Positions 1 to 12,699 of a stretch of 64,000 nucleotides of DNA are shown piece after piece; position 1 is the first letter of the stretch, and each line of letters begins with the position of its first letter. The notes beneath the pieces are model-generated. The model saw nothing but the letters and a program-made list of their open reading frames with translations. It was not told the DNA's origin and did no database searches. Position numbers and translations under genes: made by a program. Source of the stretch: Rhynchopus sp. YZ270_cl-10 (Eukaryota; Euglenozoa; Diplonemea; Diplonemida; Diplonemidae); NCBI GenBank assembly GCA_964035575.1, contig OZ037886.1, positions 992,001 to 1,056,000 of the forward strand. Reading direction: 5' to 3'.

Positions 1-749
1 CAGCTTGTAACGGTTTGAGTCGCTGCAGCGTGACCTGGGGTCTGTTACGGGCATCTGTCAATGCACCCACCTACAACGAGGCATTTGTCTGATCTTCCTT
101 TGGGTGACGCAAAACACGTTAGACTACCTTAATTTACCTGCTGAAACAACACTTCCTTCCTTCTCCGCTTTGCTGATCCATGCAGATGATGATAACCTTT
201 TACAGTTTGCTTGAGTGGCGTCAGCCTCGGTGAGGGCAACAATTCGGACTATGGAGTTACCTCTGATGCACAAAAAAGACCACAAACACGATTAGAAATG
301 AGAACAGAGAGAAGAGAGAATTACCTCAGCCCTGTCAATTCAACACACCTTAGACACACGGCCCCTTCTTCTGTGGGGTTGTGTGTCACAGAGAGTGCGA
401 AATCCCATCCATCCGGCGAGGTTCCTCCAACAACACAACTGTGCATGATGAAACACAACGAGGCATTTGTCTGATCTTCCTTTGGGTGACGCAAAACACG
501 TTAGACTACCTTAATTTACCTGCTGAAACAACACCTTTCTTCCTCCTTCCTCCTTCCTCCCCCTCTCGCAGATGATGATAACCTTTTACAGTTTGCTTGA
601 GCGGCGTCAGCCTCGGTGAGGGCAACAATTCGGACTATGGAGTTACCTCTGATGCACACACCCTACCCCCCCCTACCTCGCCCTCTCAATTCCACCCAAA
701 CCACAAACACTCCCTCCCCTTCCCACCCCACTCCACCCCAGGCTACACA
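1..749. other. gene-free 5' flank of the AAA ATPase gene
   Basis: I see no convincing gene here. Short open frames exist, but they are created by the duplicated segment at 73-658 and do not resemble proteins. The last 90 bases before the ATG at 750 are C/A-rich, like the 5' leaders of the other genes in the window. Confidence 0.6.
73..658. repeat. duplicated ~200-bp segment (copies 73-272 and 455-658)
   Basis: Two near-identical copies lie about 382-386 bp apart. Each runs from ACAACGAGGCATTTG through GGCAACAATTCGGACTATGG to GATGCACA, with only a few substitutions and small indels. The intervening 180 bp is unique. The second copy ends about 90 bp upstream of the AAA ATPase start codon, so the duplication sits in that gene's presumed promoter or leader. 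An in-frame TTG at 597 inside copy 2 extends the ATPase frame upstream, but nothing supports its use as a start. Confidence 0.85.
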
Positions 750-3636
750 ATGCAGAAAACACCATGCGATGCGTTCCTCGCAAAGTACACCTCATGCATA
801 CGTCGTGCTCTCCAAGCCGACCCAGCGATGTACGCCGACGAAATGGAAGACGTCCTTGCTGAGGTGGCTCTCCTCCGCGCCGAGCCGCCCCCCTTCCCAC
901 ACTGCGTCCTCTCCCTGACCATGAAAGCTTTGGACCTCACCGACAAGGAATGCCTTGCCTTTGCGTGGACCGTCCTCAACAACATCGGAGAAAGCTTTGT
1001 GTACGGCCCCTTCGCCAACCCAAACATCGAACCCTCCGAGACCATTGTACTGAGACAGGTTTCCGGACTCTCTCCATCAGAATTTCTTACTTTCATCTCT
1101 TCAGAACGGACACACATTATTGACGGCATCATCGAACTCTCCGAAGGCTACAACGCGATGATCACAAACCAAAGCTACCTGGTGAGCAGGGTTTTCACAA
1201 CAGCGCTCCTGGAGGGACCACTTACCACAGACGAGTATTTGAAGGTCTCTGGGACTGCCATCAGCGAGGTTATGGAGAAACACACTGGACGCAAACGGGG
1301 GGTGGAATCACCATCTCCCGAGGCTGCTCTTCAGGAGGTCGTTCTTCAGGAGCCTGAAGACGTTGCAGAGGTCGTAGAGGTGGAGGAGGAGGAGGAGAAC
1401 GGAGACGAAGATGTAAACATGCTTGACGCAGTGCTGACACGGTATACATCGGATTTGGACTATTTGGAGGATAGGTTTGATGTGGTCGCGGCACGTCTGA
1501 AGCTGCAGGCGCTTGGTATGCAGGATGATCAAAACCGTAGCCGTTGGGATTCGAATCCACGCCCTGAGTCGCAAAGGCGAGAGTATCAAGCCACAGAGCG
1601 GGCGGCTCTGACGAAGTGCGAACGTCGTCTGCACCTCACCGCAAAGGAGTTGGAGAAAACCGGGGAGAAGCTCTCAGACTTCATCAAAGCTGAGCAGCTG
1701 AGGGAGAAATGCGGGTTAGATGACTTTGAGATGTGGGTCATCATTACTGTCATTGCGATTCAGGTGTCAAATGAAGTACGCAAGATCGACACTGGGTTGA
1801 AGGCTAGCCAAGGCAGAATTGACGTAGGACAGCTCCTTGGAATGCACTGTCCGAACAGCCTCTCTGAGCAGATGAAGCTCCGCAGCGCCTTCCGGAAGCG
1901 CTCAGCCTTGGTCAAGAACAACCTGGTTCGTGTCTCCTCTACCAGCGGCGACTCGCTGGCGCAGGGCACACTGAACGACTTTGTTGTCGAGATTGACAGA
2001 AGAATGCTTGACTTCTGTGCAGGCCTTGACACAGAAATCAGCGACCTCGTAGATGCCGCCTCACTCATCACCCCCGAGGTCGAAATGGACCAGGTCATTC
2101 TCCCTGGACCTCTGAAGTCCACAGTCATCAAAGCTGTTGAAACGCATGACCGTTCAAAAGCCTTTAGAGAAGATATTGGCTTCAATGCGGCGATTGGCAA
2201 CTATGGTACAGGGTTGGTGTTGATGTTTCATGGCCCTCCGGGGACGGGGAAGACGATGTTTGCGAATGCGTTGGCGAAGCGTTTGGGGAGAAAGATTCTG
2301 GTTATCAACGTGCCGCTGTTCAACAGCCGTGGCATCACGTTGAAGCTGCGTGAGGCGTTCCGTGAGTCGTCCATTCAAAATGCGTTGATCTTCTTTGATG
2401 AATGCGACATGGTGCTTGCAGACAACTCAGAATGGTGTGCAACGCTCCTTACGGAGCTTGAGCGCTTCGACGGTATGATGATCATGGCAACCAACTCCGT
2501 CGAAAACATCAGCGACGCACTGCACCGCAGGATCACCATGACTCTCGAGTTCCCCCACCCAGACTCCTCCCTTAGGCAGTCTATATGGAAGTCCCATCTG
2601 CCGCCAAAACTCAAAACCAAAGACATCCAATGGCAGCAACTCTCGGACTACGAGCTCTCAGGTGGGCTCATCAAGAACGCAGTGATGTGCGCCATCACCT
2701 CAGCGGTTGCACGGGCGGCTGTAGACGAAGACCCAGTCGTCTCTGGTATGTTCACTCTATGGCCTTATTCATATATCAATTTACCTTTTCCCACTTCACT
2801 CCAACCCATCCACAGGGCAAGACCTAGACCAAGCCTGCAGACAACAGGTTGTCAGCCGTGTCCGTGTCAAGACCGACTCTGCGACACGCATCACCCCAAA
2901 GAGAGGTCTCTCTGCTTTGGTTGTGGAGCCAGACGTTATGGACACGCTTTCTCAGATTGTGGAGTACGAACGTACGAGGGGGTTTCTGTGTCATCAATGG
3001 GGCTTCACGGGGAAGCACAGCAATGAGGTGGGGACGACGGTGCTGCTGTCTGGTGCCAAGGGTGTGGGCAAGTCGTCCGCTGCCGAGGCCATCGCGTATG
3101 CGCTGTCGCGGACGCTGCTCATGTTCAACATCTCAGAGGTGCTCGGGAAGATCGACTCCTCGGGGCGTGGTGTGTTTGGGTTCTTCAAACAGAGTCGTGA
3201 CAACAATGTGGTCATTCTCCTGGAAGGCTTTGAATGCATTGACGACGGTGATGTGGGGGTCGCCAACTTCATCCTCAGCCATGCACGACGTGCAGGTGGG
3301 CTTGTATTGGCGTCGTGCACCACAGAGCGTGAAACACCTATGTACCCAAACCTCGATACAGCCTTCCACGCGCACTTCAAAAAGCCGAGTCAACAGTTAA
3401 GGGAAAGAATGTGGCGGGAGTTCATCCCACCAAAGCTGCCGGTTGCAAGCGATTTTGACCCTGCAAAGTTGAGTGCAAAGTTCCATTTTACAGGTGCCCA
3501 AATCCGGAGTGTCATACGACACGCAGCTGCGTACGCAAGTTCGCACTGTGACACCCTCAACCAAGAGCACTTCGAAAAGGAAGCAATCGCAGAGGAAACC
3601 GCAAAGAAGAAGCAGTTCTCCCATATGTACCAATGA
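750..3636 (+). CDS. two-domain AAA ATPase
   Basis: Exons 750-2745 and 2816-3636 (intron 70 nt, GTATGT...CACAG) give 938 residues. The ATG at 750 is preferred because upstream in-frame codons lie in repeat sequence. The N-terminal ~480 residues are family-unknown and hold an acidic stretch (VEVEEEEENGDEDV) and helical charged segments. The first AAA module has Walker A GPPGTGKT near residue 495, Walker B LIFFDECD near 547, and an ATN sensor with an HRR arginine motif. The second has Walker A GAKGVGKSS near residue 745, but its Walker B position reads ILLEGFE, without the usual DE pair, so it may bind but not hydrolyse ATP. The layout recalls NSF/Cdc48-type double-ring remodelers, but I cannot assign an orthologue or substrate. 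Confidence 0.85.
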
Positions 3637-3993
3637 GAGAGGAAAGAGGAGAGAGAAGGAGAGGAGAGAGGAAAATAACAACGTGGCGAGCCTAAAAGAT
3701 GGGCAGTGAATTTGTCGAGAAAAAAACGTTTCCGCCTTTTTTTTGCATTATCCTAACCAGCAAAAAGATTGCACACACAACACCAAAGAGAAGAAAAAGC
3801 AACCACCCCCTGACCCCCCCCCCTTCTCGTTAACATCGACGCAGACGTCCAACCAACGAAAACGATTTCCTCTTCCCTTCATTTCTCCCCTACACACCTC
3901 CACACTAACCACCTCACCACCCTCACCCTCAGAGCTTGCAGTGCAGGACTAACTAATCTCCTGTACAGTGCACGCACAATACACACTGTTGCA
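3637..3993. other. spacer between AAA ATPase and adhesin-like gene
   Basis: No gene is seen. The spacer is purine-rich just after the ATPase stop, then C/A-rich and pyrimidine-rich up to the next ATG. The last 60 bases contain several CAG trinucleotides that could serve as splice acceptors. Confidence 0.6.
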
Positions 3994-6900
3994 ATGCGGC
4001 CAGCAGGCGTGCTCACGCTGCTGGCCTTCTGTGTGTCTGTAGGGACATCGGAGACACTGGAGGATGAAGACCCTGCACAGGACATACCAGCAGAGCCACG
4101 CCTGGGCGACGCCTTGAACCACGTGGCCTCCGTGGGCAGCCTTGTCCCCAACCACAACCCCCTCTACGAACGCGGTCCTGAGGTCTATGTCTTTGAGGAC
4201 AGTGGTGTCTACAACTTCCCCTGGGCCACCGACATCGTCGACGGAGACGGCCCCATCGTCAACGGCAGGGCAACCCTCCAGATCCCTTCCCTCCGACAAA
4301 GCCTCAACTTCCGCCTCATCGTCGGCCGTCCAACTCTCTTCGCACCAGACGGCCAACCACAAATGGCGGACGACGGATTTCTTACATTTAGACCTGCTGC
4401 AGACGAATGTGGTGTCTCTTCAGTGAATGTGCAACTGCGTGACGACGGGACACCAACCTGCATTCCAGGAACAGATATCCAAGGGAATGTGTTCGTCTGT
4501 CCAGGGGCCTGTTTCCCTGTAGACTGCCACGTGTCGGTGCAAACCATCTTTTTTATTGAGGTTGTTTGTGTGAACGACCCGCCCACCTTCACAAGCCTGG
4601 GCGACCAAGTCTCCGTTCAAGACGCAGGCCTCATCACAGTCCCGAACTGGGCAACAGGTGTTAGCCCTGGTGTGAACGAGCCCAGCCAGACCATCTCCTG
4701 GCTTGTCACCAACACCAACAACGGACTCTTCACGACACAGCCAAGGATACAGTACAACCCTGGTATGTAGACAGGTTGTGTCAAAAATAACGTCCCCTTT
4801 TTTACAGCGAACCCAACCGTCGCCGATCTCGTGTACCAATCCGCACCGGGCGTATGCGGGACTGCAACTGTGACTGTACGGGCACAGGACAACAACGGTA
4901 TGGCCTTGCCTTGTTGCTGCCCCCTCCTTTTTTGGCGTTTGCATCTCCAACCTCACTTTCCTTCCACCACACCACCACACTTCAGGCACGGCAGCTACAG
5001 GAAGCATTGATTTGTCTGTGGCGCAGACCTTTACTATCACTGTGACGTGTGTGAACAGCAATCCGACGTTTATTTGCAACACAATTCCTGTGAGGGTGAT
5101 TGAGGACCAAGGTGTGGTGACCATTCCGAACTGGGCAACGGGGATTGATGATGGGGATCCGAACCAGGTGCAGGCAGTGTCGTTTGCGGTGACGTTGGTG
5201 GACATCAACCAGGCGGACCTGTTCATCGCGCAGCCGACGTTGGACGGCGATGGCACGCTTGCGTTCCAAGCCAAGCCCGACGCGAACACCTTCAACGGTG
5301 CTGTCGACTTCTACGTTGTGCTGCGCGACTCCCTCGGTGCCACCTCATGCAACCTCAACGTCAATGCCGCAGGCTGCTGCAAGGGACGCATCATCATCAC
5401 ACCCGTCAACGACCCGCCCTCCTTCCTCTGCGGGCGCGACGTCATCGTATGCGAGGATCTGCGTGACCTGCCCGTTGCACCAACACCGCCGATATACACC
5501 GGTATGTCTCTGAGGTAAGTTAAACAAATGTTGTGACTATTTTCAAACAATCAAAACAGACGGCAACGGATGGGCAACGGAAATCTCCGTCGGCGCTGAA
5601 AATGAAGGCTTCGGGCAAGGCTTCGAGGGGCAGACAGTCACCTTCAGACTTGTCGCAGATAACCCGCAGATCTTCGCGAAGGGACCTGCGATTGACAAGA
5701 GTGGGACACTTACATTTGAGCTGAAGGAGCATGCGAACGGGAAGACCGGAGTGAAGGTGTTCATGACCGACGACGGCAGCAACGCGGCGCCTAGTTCGAA
5801 TGTCGCCGCAAGCTGCGAATTCATCATTGACGTGACGCCTGTTGACGACGCACCGTTCTTTGCCTTCGGAGGTGGCGACATTACTCTTGCAAAGGAGGAC
5901 GCACCCTTGGTGGACACAACCTTTGTGAACTGGATCATCGACATCAACAAGGGCCCCATCGACGAGGACGACCAGGTGCTTACCTTCTTTGTGACGCACA
6001 CGAACAAGGAGATGTTCAAAACGCCCCCAGTCATCACCATGGACACAGCGTCGTCTGCGCGGCTTGTCTTTGAGCTCAATCCAGACATGTGTGGCCAATC
6101 TGACCTTGTTGTTGAGCTGCGTGACACAGGAAGCATCGCACAATGCAAAGCTGAGAACAGCTTCAAACTCCCACACACACTGAAGGTCGACTGTGTAAAC
6201 GACCCGCCCACCTTCAATTTCTCTTGCGAAGGCACTGCGAACGGTTGCAACATCCGCATCTGCGAGGACGACGAGCCGTACAGCTCCACCAACTTCATCA
6301 GAAACGCTTTAGCCGGGCCACCTGTGTTCGACGAACAGCAGCAGATCGTCAGCTTCTCCGTCAGCACCGACAACGACAGGCTCTTTGACGAGCTGCCTGC
6401 ACTTTCTGGACACGGCACGCTCACCTTCAAGACGAAGAAGGATGTTTCTGGGAGTGTCACTGTCACGGTGACTGCTATTGACAGTGGCATTGAGCCGCAG
6501 ACGTCGTTTAAGACTTTCGGCATAACGATTGTCCCTGGGAACGATCCACCCGACTTTAAGATACGTGGCAACATTCTGGGTCAGCAGATCCCTGAGTGCA
6601 CCGCGGACTGGGCACCAGAGTGCCAGATACCTGATGTGCTGCCAGCAGCGTGTTCACGAACGTTCCCGAACTGGATCTATGACGTGACCACCTCAACACC
6701 GAGCAAGGTCATCTCGGGCAACCTCCCTGACCCGAGCAACGAGGACCTTCAGAAGGTCTCCTTCCAGGTCATTGTCGACGAGGTGGTGCTGCGCGAGCTC
6801 TTTGTGGTGCCACCACGGATCGACGTCACGACGGGCACACTCACGTTCACTACAAAGCTTGGTGTGTCCACCGTCACCCCGATCACCTTCATCATTGTAG

Positions 6901-9900
6901 CAAACGACTCCCAAGCCGACAACAGCACCTGCGGCGGTCGGGGCATTGTCTCTAAGAGCATGACGATAGAGATCGCCCCAGTGAACTGGCCACCCTGCTT
7001 CGTCTGCGGCGGGAGCGTCGAGGTCTTAGAGGACCGTGGGCAGAAGATCGTGCTGAACCATGCTATGAACATCACAGCTGGGCCCTTTGCCGAGAAGGTG
7101 CAAAACATGAAGTTCACGCTCATCCCAAGCAGCCCAGAAATGTTCCTAGAAGGGCCCAACATCGATGCGTCCACTGGGAATCTCAGGTTCACCCCAAAGG
7201 CAGATTTCTGCGGCACATCTGACGTAACCGTAGCATTGGACGACGGTGAATCAACGAACTCTGCTGCCTTGCAATGCAACTTCCAGATTGTGGTCAACAA
7301 GGTGAACGACCCGCCTACCTTTTCTCATGGGTCGAAGATATCGATTGATGAGGATTCTGGGTATTATTGTCAGACCTGGATTCATGACAGTTCTGCGGGG
7401 CCGTTGGAGAGCTCACCACACGGACAATGCGATCAACAGCGGACACGGTTTACAGTGACAATCATTGAGGACAACAACGACATCTTCTTGCAGGTACCCG
7501 AGATCGACGCTCTCTCTGGCAACCTCTGCTTCAAATCCAAGGCAGAGTACTGCGGGGTCGCCACCATCACTGTACAGATGTTCGACGACGGCGGGATGGA
7601 CAACGGAGGCAACGATCGGTCCCTCCCCACAACCTCCGAAATCGAGGTGACCTGCATCAACGACGCACCGTCCTTCACACCAGGGGTCGACCTTACAGTC
7701 TGCGAAGACCGAGGCCCCGTTGTGGAGTGGCCGTGGTGTTCCCGGATGACCCCTGGACCGACAATCAACGAGAACATTCAGGCACTGCAATTTAATATTG
7801 CCAACGACAACAAAGCGCTTTTTCTCGTAGAACCTTACATCGATGCGAACACATGCAACATCTTCTTTACCCCAAACAAAGACGCATATGGTGTCGCAAG
7901 GCTTACTATCGATCTCTGCGACAACGGCCCCACCACAACACCACACGTCAACTGTGCGAAGCAGGTCACCCGATCGATCACGGTGCTCCCGGTAAATGAC
8001 CCCCCGCATTTCCTCCATTCAGGCGATATCACAGTCATTGAGGACAAGGCGCAGACGACATACCCAAAATGGGCGCGCGACATCGTAAAGGGAGGGCTTC
8101 TGGAAAACCCTATAGGGGCAGAGGATTTCCAATCACTTCAGTTTATTTTGACGATGTCTCAAGAGGACGAAGCATTGTTCTCGCAACTCCCTCAGGTTGA
8201 TACTAGAGGGGATTTGTCCTTTGGGTTGGCCCCGGATATGTTCGGTAGAGCTGTGGTAACGATTTGCTTGAAGGATGACGGTGGAGTAGGCCCACTTCCA
8301 TCTTCCGCAGGACCCGTCATCTGTCCTATAGGCACGCCACTACCAGAGGACACCTTTTGTGATCAGTTTAACATAAATATTATTGCCTGCAACGACCCGC
8401 CCAGCTTTGAAGGTGGCAACATCGTGACGGTTTTTGAGGATATGGGTGTCACAACGGTCAATTCGTGGATCCGCAACCTGCAGGTAGGTCCGCCCAATGA
8501 AAGGACAACACAACGGTTCCTCAGTGCAGTGGTGACAACCCCGACAGACAAACAGTTTATGTTCACAGAGCTGCCGTCTCTTGTAGAGAACGGTGCGACC
8601 TTTGATTTGACGTTCAGAACGGCAGACAATATCAACGGAATGGTTCTCATTTCAGTCGTCTTCCGGGACGATGCGGGGACAGATGGAGAAGGCTGCAACG
8701 ACGTTCTTGAGCACGTCTTTTCGATCAACATCCGCGACAGAAACGATGCTCCACAATTCCTCGGCATTGACGAAGTGGTGGTGGACGAGGACTCTCCTTC
8801 CTACGAAGAGCAGTGGGCTACTGGGTATGCGCGATTTTGGATTCAGCTTCATCTTTATTTACATTTTCTTTTCCCAACAGAATCACCGCAGGCCCGCACG
8901 AAACCCAGCAGGTCCCAATATTTATTCTCGAGGCTGTCGACCCTCGCCTCTTCTCACAACAACCCGCTGTCTCACCTGCCGGTGTCCTCACCTTTACCCC
9001 ACAGACAAACGCCTTTGGGGAAACCTTGGTCACCGCTGTGCTCAACGACGGCGGTGGAGACAACAGCGTTTCTCCACCTTTTGACTTCAAAATCGTCATC
9101 CGCCCGGTAAACGACCCGCCCATCTTCACTAAGGGACAGGACCTCATTGTTACGGAGGGGGCAGCACCACTATGCGAACGGGGCTGGGCCAGCAAGATCT
9201 CTGGGGGGCCGAATGAGGAGAACCAGAGGGTCACCTTTGCGGTGACGCCGTTGTGCTGTACGAACTACTTTGGGGTGGTGCCGTTCATCAATGAGGAGGG
9301 GGATCTGTGCTTTACGCTGGCGGAGGCGTCTTCGGGGGAAGTATTAGTGTCGGTTGTGGCAAGAGACAATGGGGTGAACTCATTCAACGGAGTAGGAGAG
9401 TCACAGCCACAAACCTTCCGCATTAACATCGTTCCCGTCAACAACGCGCCATACTTCGACGAACCTGGGGTAATAGACGTTCTCGAGGACGCACCCCAAC
9501 AGACCTTCCCCAAATTCATCACCGGCATGCACGCAGGGCAAAATGAAGACGACCAATCGATCAACTTCCAAACCGTTCCCCGCGAACCAGAGTTCTTCGT
9601 CAACGGCGTTTCAATCGACATCTCTGGGGATGTTTCGTTTCAACTCAACCCAAACATATTCGGCACAACCACCGTCGATGTCACCCTTTTTGACGACGGC
9701 GCATTAGGGAACGGCGGCATCAACTCTTTCTCCCGCGCACTAAGCATCCGGGTTTCTCCTGTCAACGATGCACCCTCTTTCATTGGTGGACCAGACCTCA
9801 TGGATGTATACGAAGACGCATCTAAGGTAGTCATCCGCCGCTGGGCTACCGTGCTCATCCCTGGCCCTTCGAATGAAAACGGCCAGACACTTTCCTTTGA

Positions 9901-11530
9901 GGTGACCACAGTAAACCCAGCGCTGTTCATTGTATCACCACAGGTCACGGTTCCTGAGGGGGATCTCTTCTTCACTTTATACCCAGACGCTGCAGGGGAG
10001 ACAAACGTTATCGTACGCCTGCGTGACAGTGGTGGTATTGACCACGGTGGTGTAGATGCATCCCCGCCACATGCCTTCACCATAAAGGTGATTGCGGTGA
10101 ACGATCCGCCGTCGTACATAGCAGGTCCTCCGATTGTGACTGTAGTGCGTAATTCAGGGCAATATCGTGCACAGTGGGCGACCGGAGTCGTACCAGGACC
10201 TCCCAATGAAATAGAGGAAGGGCAATTCGTCAATTTCACGGTCCAACCCGCATTGCCAGAGCTCTTTGCGGTGCAGCCTACGATTGACTCAAATGGGGTT
10301 CTTTCGTTTATTCCTGCAGAAGGATATGAAGGGAATACGACTGCCGTTGTGTTAGTCCGCGACAGCCTCAACAGAGAAGGAACTGCACAGCAAATCCTCT
10401 TTGTTGTGACAACCGAAAACCCAAATGTAATTCGGGTCATCTCCGCGCAGGAGTACTCATTGTTCTCTGCGGCCCTCTTTGCGAATATTGTGAGCGAGTC
10501 GATGCCGGTACCTAAGGAGCGTGTTATGGTGGTGGGTCTGCAACCTGGGAGCGTTATTGTCGATTTTTTCTTTTCAAAAAAGGTGGCTGGGACGGATCAG
10601 GAGACTTCGAAGGGGTTGACGGATAGCTTTCTTGCGAAGATGCGGGACCCTGATATTGATCGCTCCGCTTTGAAGCAGAAGCTGAACATTATGGAGGTCT
10701 ACCCCCTGAGCAATGACACCACTGTGTACCGCCCGACAACCGACTACGACAACGACGACGGCATGAAGGATGCCTACATCGCAGTGATCGTTGTCGTGGT
10801 CTTAGTAATCACGGCAGGGCTCGTTGTGCTTGGGGTTTTCCTTATAAGAAAACGACGTCGTGCACAAATCAAACGAGAACGTCACCAAGATGCGTCCGTA
10901 GACCAGCTCCACCTCTCCGGAAACATTGATGTTATCGCCCACGATGGAGGACATCCCAATGCTGCACAAAAATTCTCTGGTGCTCCCACCTCTTTTCCTA
11001 CTACAGACAACGAAATATTCGGCAACCCTGCACCCTCAGAAGAATCAAGAAGTACCCGCATCACCGACGGAAGCAGTGCCTATTCGCAACAACCGTTCAT
11101 ACGGAATTTGGTCAATCCTTCACACATCGAGCATATGGACAATCCAATACAAGAGGTCTTCAGTGCAGTGCGGTTACAACATTCTAGACCAGAAAGTGTT
11201 GCAACGATTATGGTTGATGATGATGATGATGGTGATGATGCACAAAGCATTGTCATGTACGGTGAAGACTCTGTAAACGTCGATGCCGACATTGTAGTGG
11301 GAAGGGAAATGGATGAAGTACGGTTTGACCCTCACCTTGCGAATTTTCAGTATCAAGGGGATATGCAACAATACACTGTACCACAAAACCAACCTGAGGT
11401 TCACAGAAGCGAACATCGCTACAACGACTATCGCGAAGGTTATGATAGTGACGGTTCCATCCAAATTGTCCCCACCGGAGAACCCCATAGGGGAATGAGC
11501 GCTAATGTTCGTGAAGCGTCGCTTGGGTGA
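3994..11530 (+). CDS. giant single-pass surface protein with ~16 tandem-95/cadherin-like repeats
   Basis: Exons 3994-4762, 4808-4897, 4986-5501, 5560-8824 and 8881-11530 join in frame to 2,429 residues. The introns are 45-88 nt and all start GTATG. A signal peptide (LLAFCVSVGT core) is followed by about 16 repeats of roughly 110 residues. Each repeat ends in a motif such as VNDPPTF, INDAPSF or VNNAPYF. It restarts with an ED-x-G strand, a W-A-x-x-I-x-x-GP turn, an 'LF...P.I...G.L.F' core and an LRDDGG-type loop. This pattern is typical of bacterial tandem-95/cadherin-like adhesion repeats; the acidic loops suggest calcium binding (inference). A membrane helix (IVVVVLVITAGLVVLGVFLI, about 10785-10845) is followed by a basic stop-transfer KRRRAQIKRER and a ~220-residue acidic cytoplasmic tail. 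Its likely role is cell-surface adhesion or recognition; the ligand is unknown. Confidence 0.85.
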
Positions 11531-12699
11531 TAAAAAGGGTTAGGGGGAATAAGGGGGAAAAAAAACTGATTAGTTTTTCAGCAATGTTGTAGTTGTTGTT
11601 TTTCTGGCTTCCTTTGAAATGTGCGCGTAAGGCGTGTTCATTTTGTGTTTGTTTCAAAAAAAAATATATAGTGGAGTTCATCCTCGGGTGTCTACACTAA
11701 TACAACCAAGTTTTCAAAATAAAAAAAAAAGAAAAATGGAGAGATGTATTCATCGTTCAAAAAAAAGCTTTTGGATTTTCTTTAGAATCGGGAAATCCCC
11801 TTTTTTGTGTCAGAGATTAGTGTCGCAGAACCGTAAGGGGGCACTCTGCTTTTTTTTTTGTATGTTTTTTTTTTGTTGCGTAGGTTAGATCATCCCTGCC
11901 CCATATATTTAGACAATTTTTTTTGATTTTTTTAGATTTTTTGCGTTTTTTGTTTGTTATGGAAGAAGACTTCCTATAAAAAAAAACCCCGCTTGTTTTC
12001 AAAAATGTTAGATCCACAAAAAAAAAAGTAGTACATTTATTTTGAAGTAGACCGTGGAAAGGGAGAGGTCGCTCTGCTAAAAAAAAAACACAGTTCTCCT
12101 TTGGTTAAGATAATCAATAAAAGGATTTGTCACTTAATCAACCCTTTCCCTTTTGTTTCAGTGCCTGCGTCCCAGAGGCGTTTGCACTATCAACTTCACT
12201 TTGTTTTCGGGACTTTTGATTTTCTCTCTTCTCCAAGTCCGATCCTTCAAAATAAAACGACATATTCCCCCCCTTCGTTCCTTCTCCATCTTTCCTCCCC
12301 CCCCACCCCCACATCAAACTAAAATGCTTTTTTCGGCAAAAAAAACAAAAGCCAAAGCAATACAGAGAGAACCAGCCAATTTTTCAACATACAAACGATC
12401 TTTCGATCCCCCACCCCCCCACCCTTCTTTCCTCAAAGAAGCGTTACCTCTTAACTTACAAAGTTACTACCGTGAAAATACAAAACAAACAGAGTATGGT
12501 GGAGCTGAAAGGGGGTCCTATTTTTTCTGCTATTTTGGGGTCGTCGGCCACACACAGAGTAGCAAAAAAAAAATAACAAAAAAAACAAACTTCCCCTCCA
12601 GATTCATACACAGAGCACATTACCAAAAACCTCATTAAAATCAGACCTCTTTTCCTTCCCCCCTCTGGAGTGAACAGCAATAAAAACATTGTCTAAAAT
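11531..12699. other. AT-rich spacer with homopolymer runs and a family-A repeat
   Basis: This 1.2-kb spacer has many A and T homopolymers. A dispersed-repeat copy lies at 12161-12200. Short frames are low-complexity and unlike the bona fide genes, so I call no gene. Confidence 0.6.
12161..12200 (+). repeat. dispersed repeat family A, copy 1
   Basis: Starts GTGCCTGCGTCCCAGAGGCG and continues GTTTGCACTATCAACTTCAC. It is nearly the same as the copy at 43725-43768 and related to the five other family-A copies. Confidence 0.6.
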
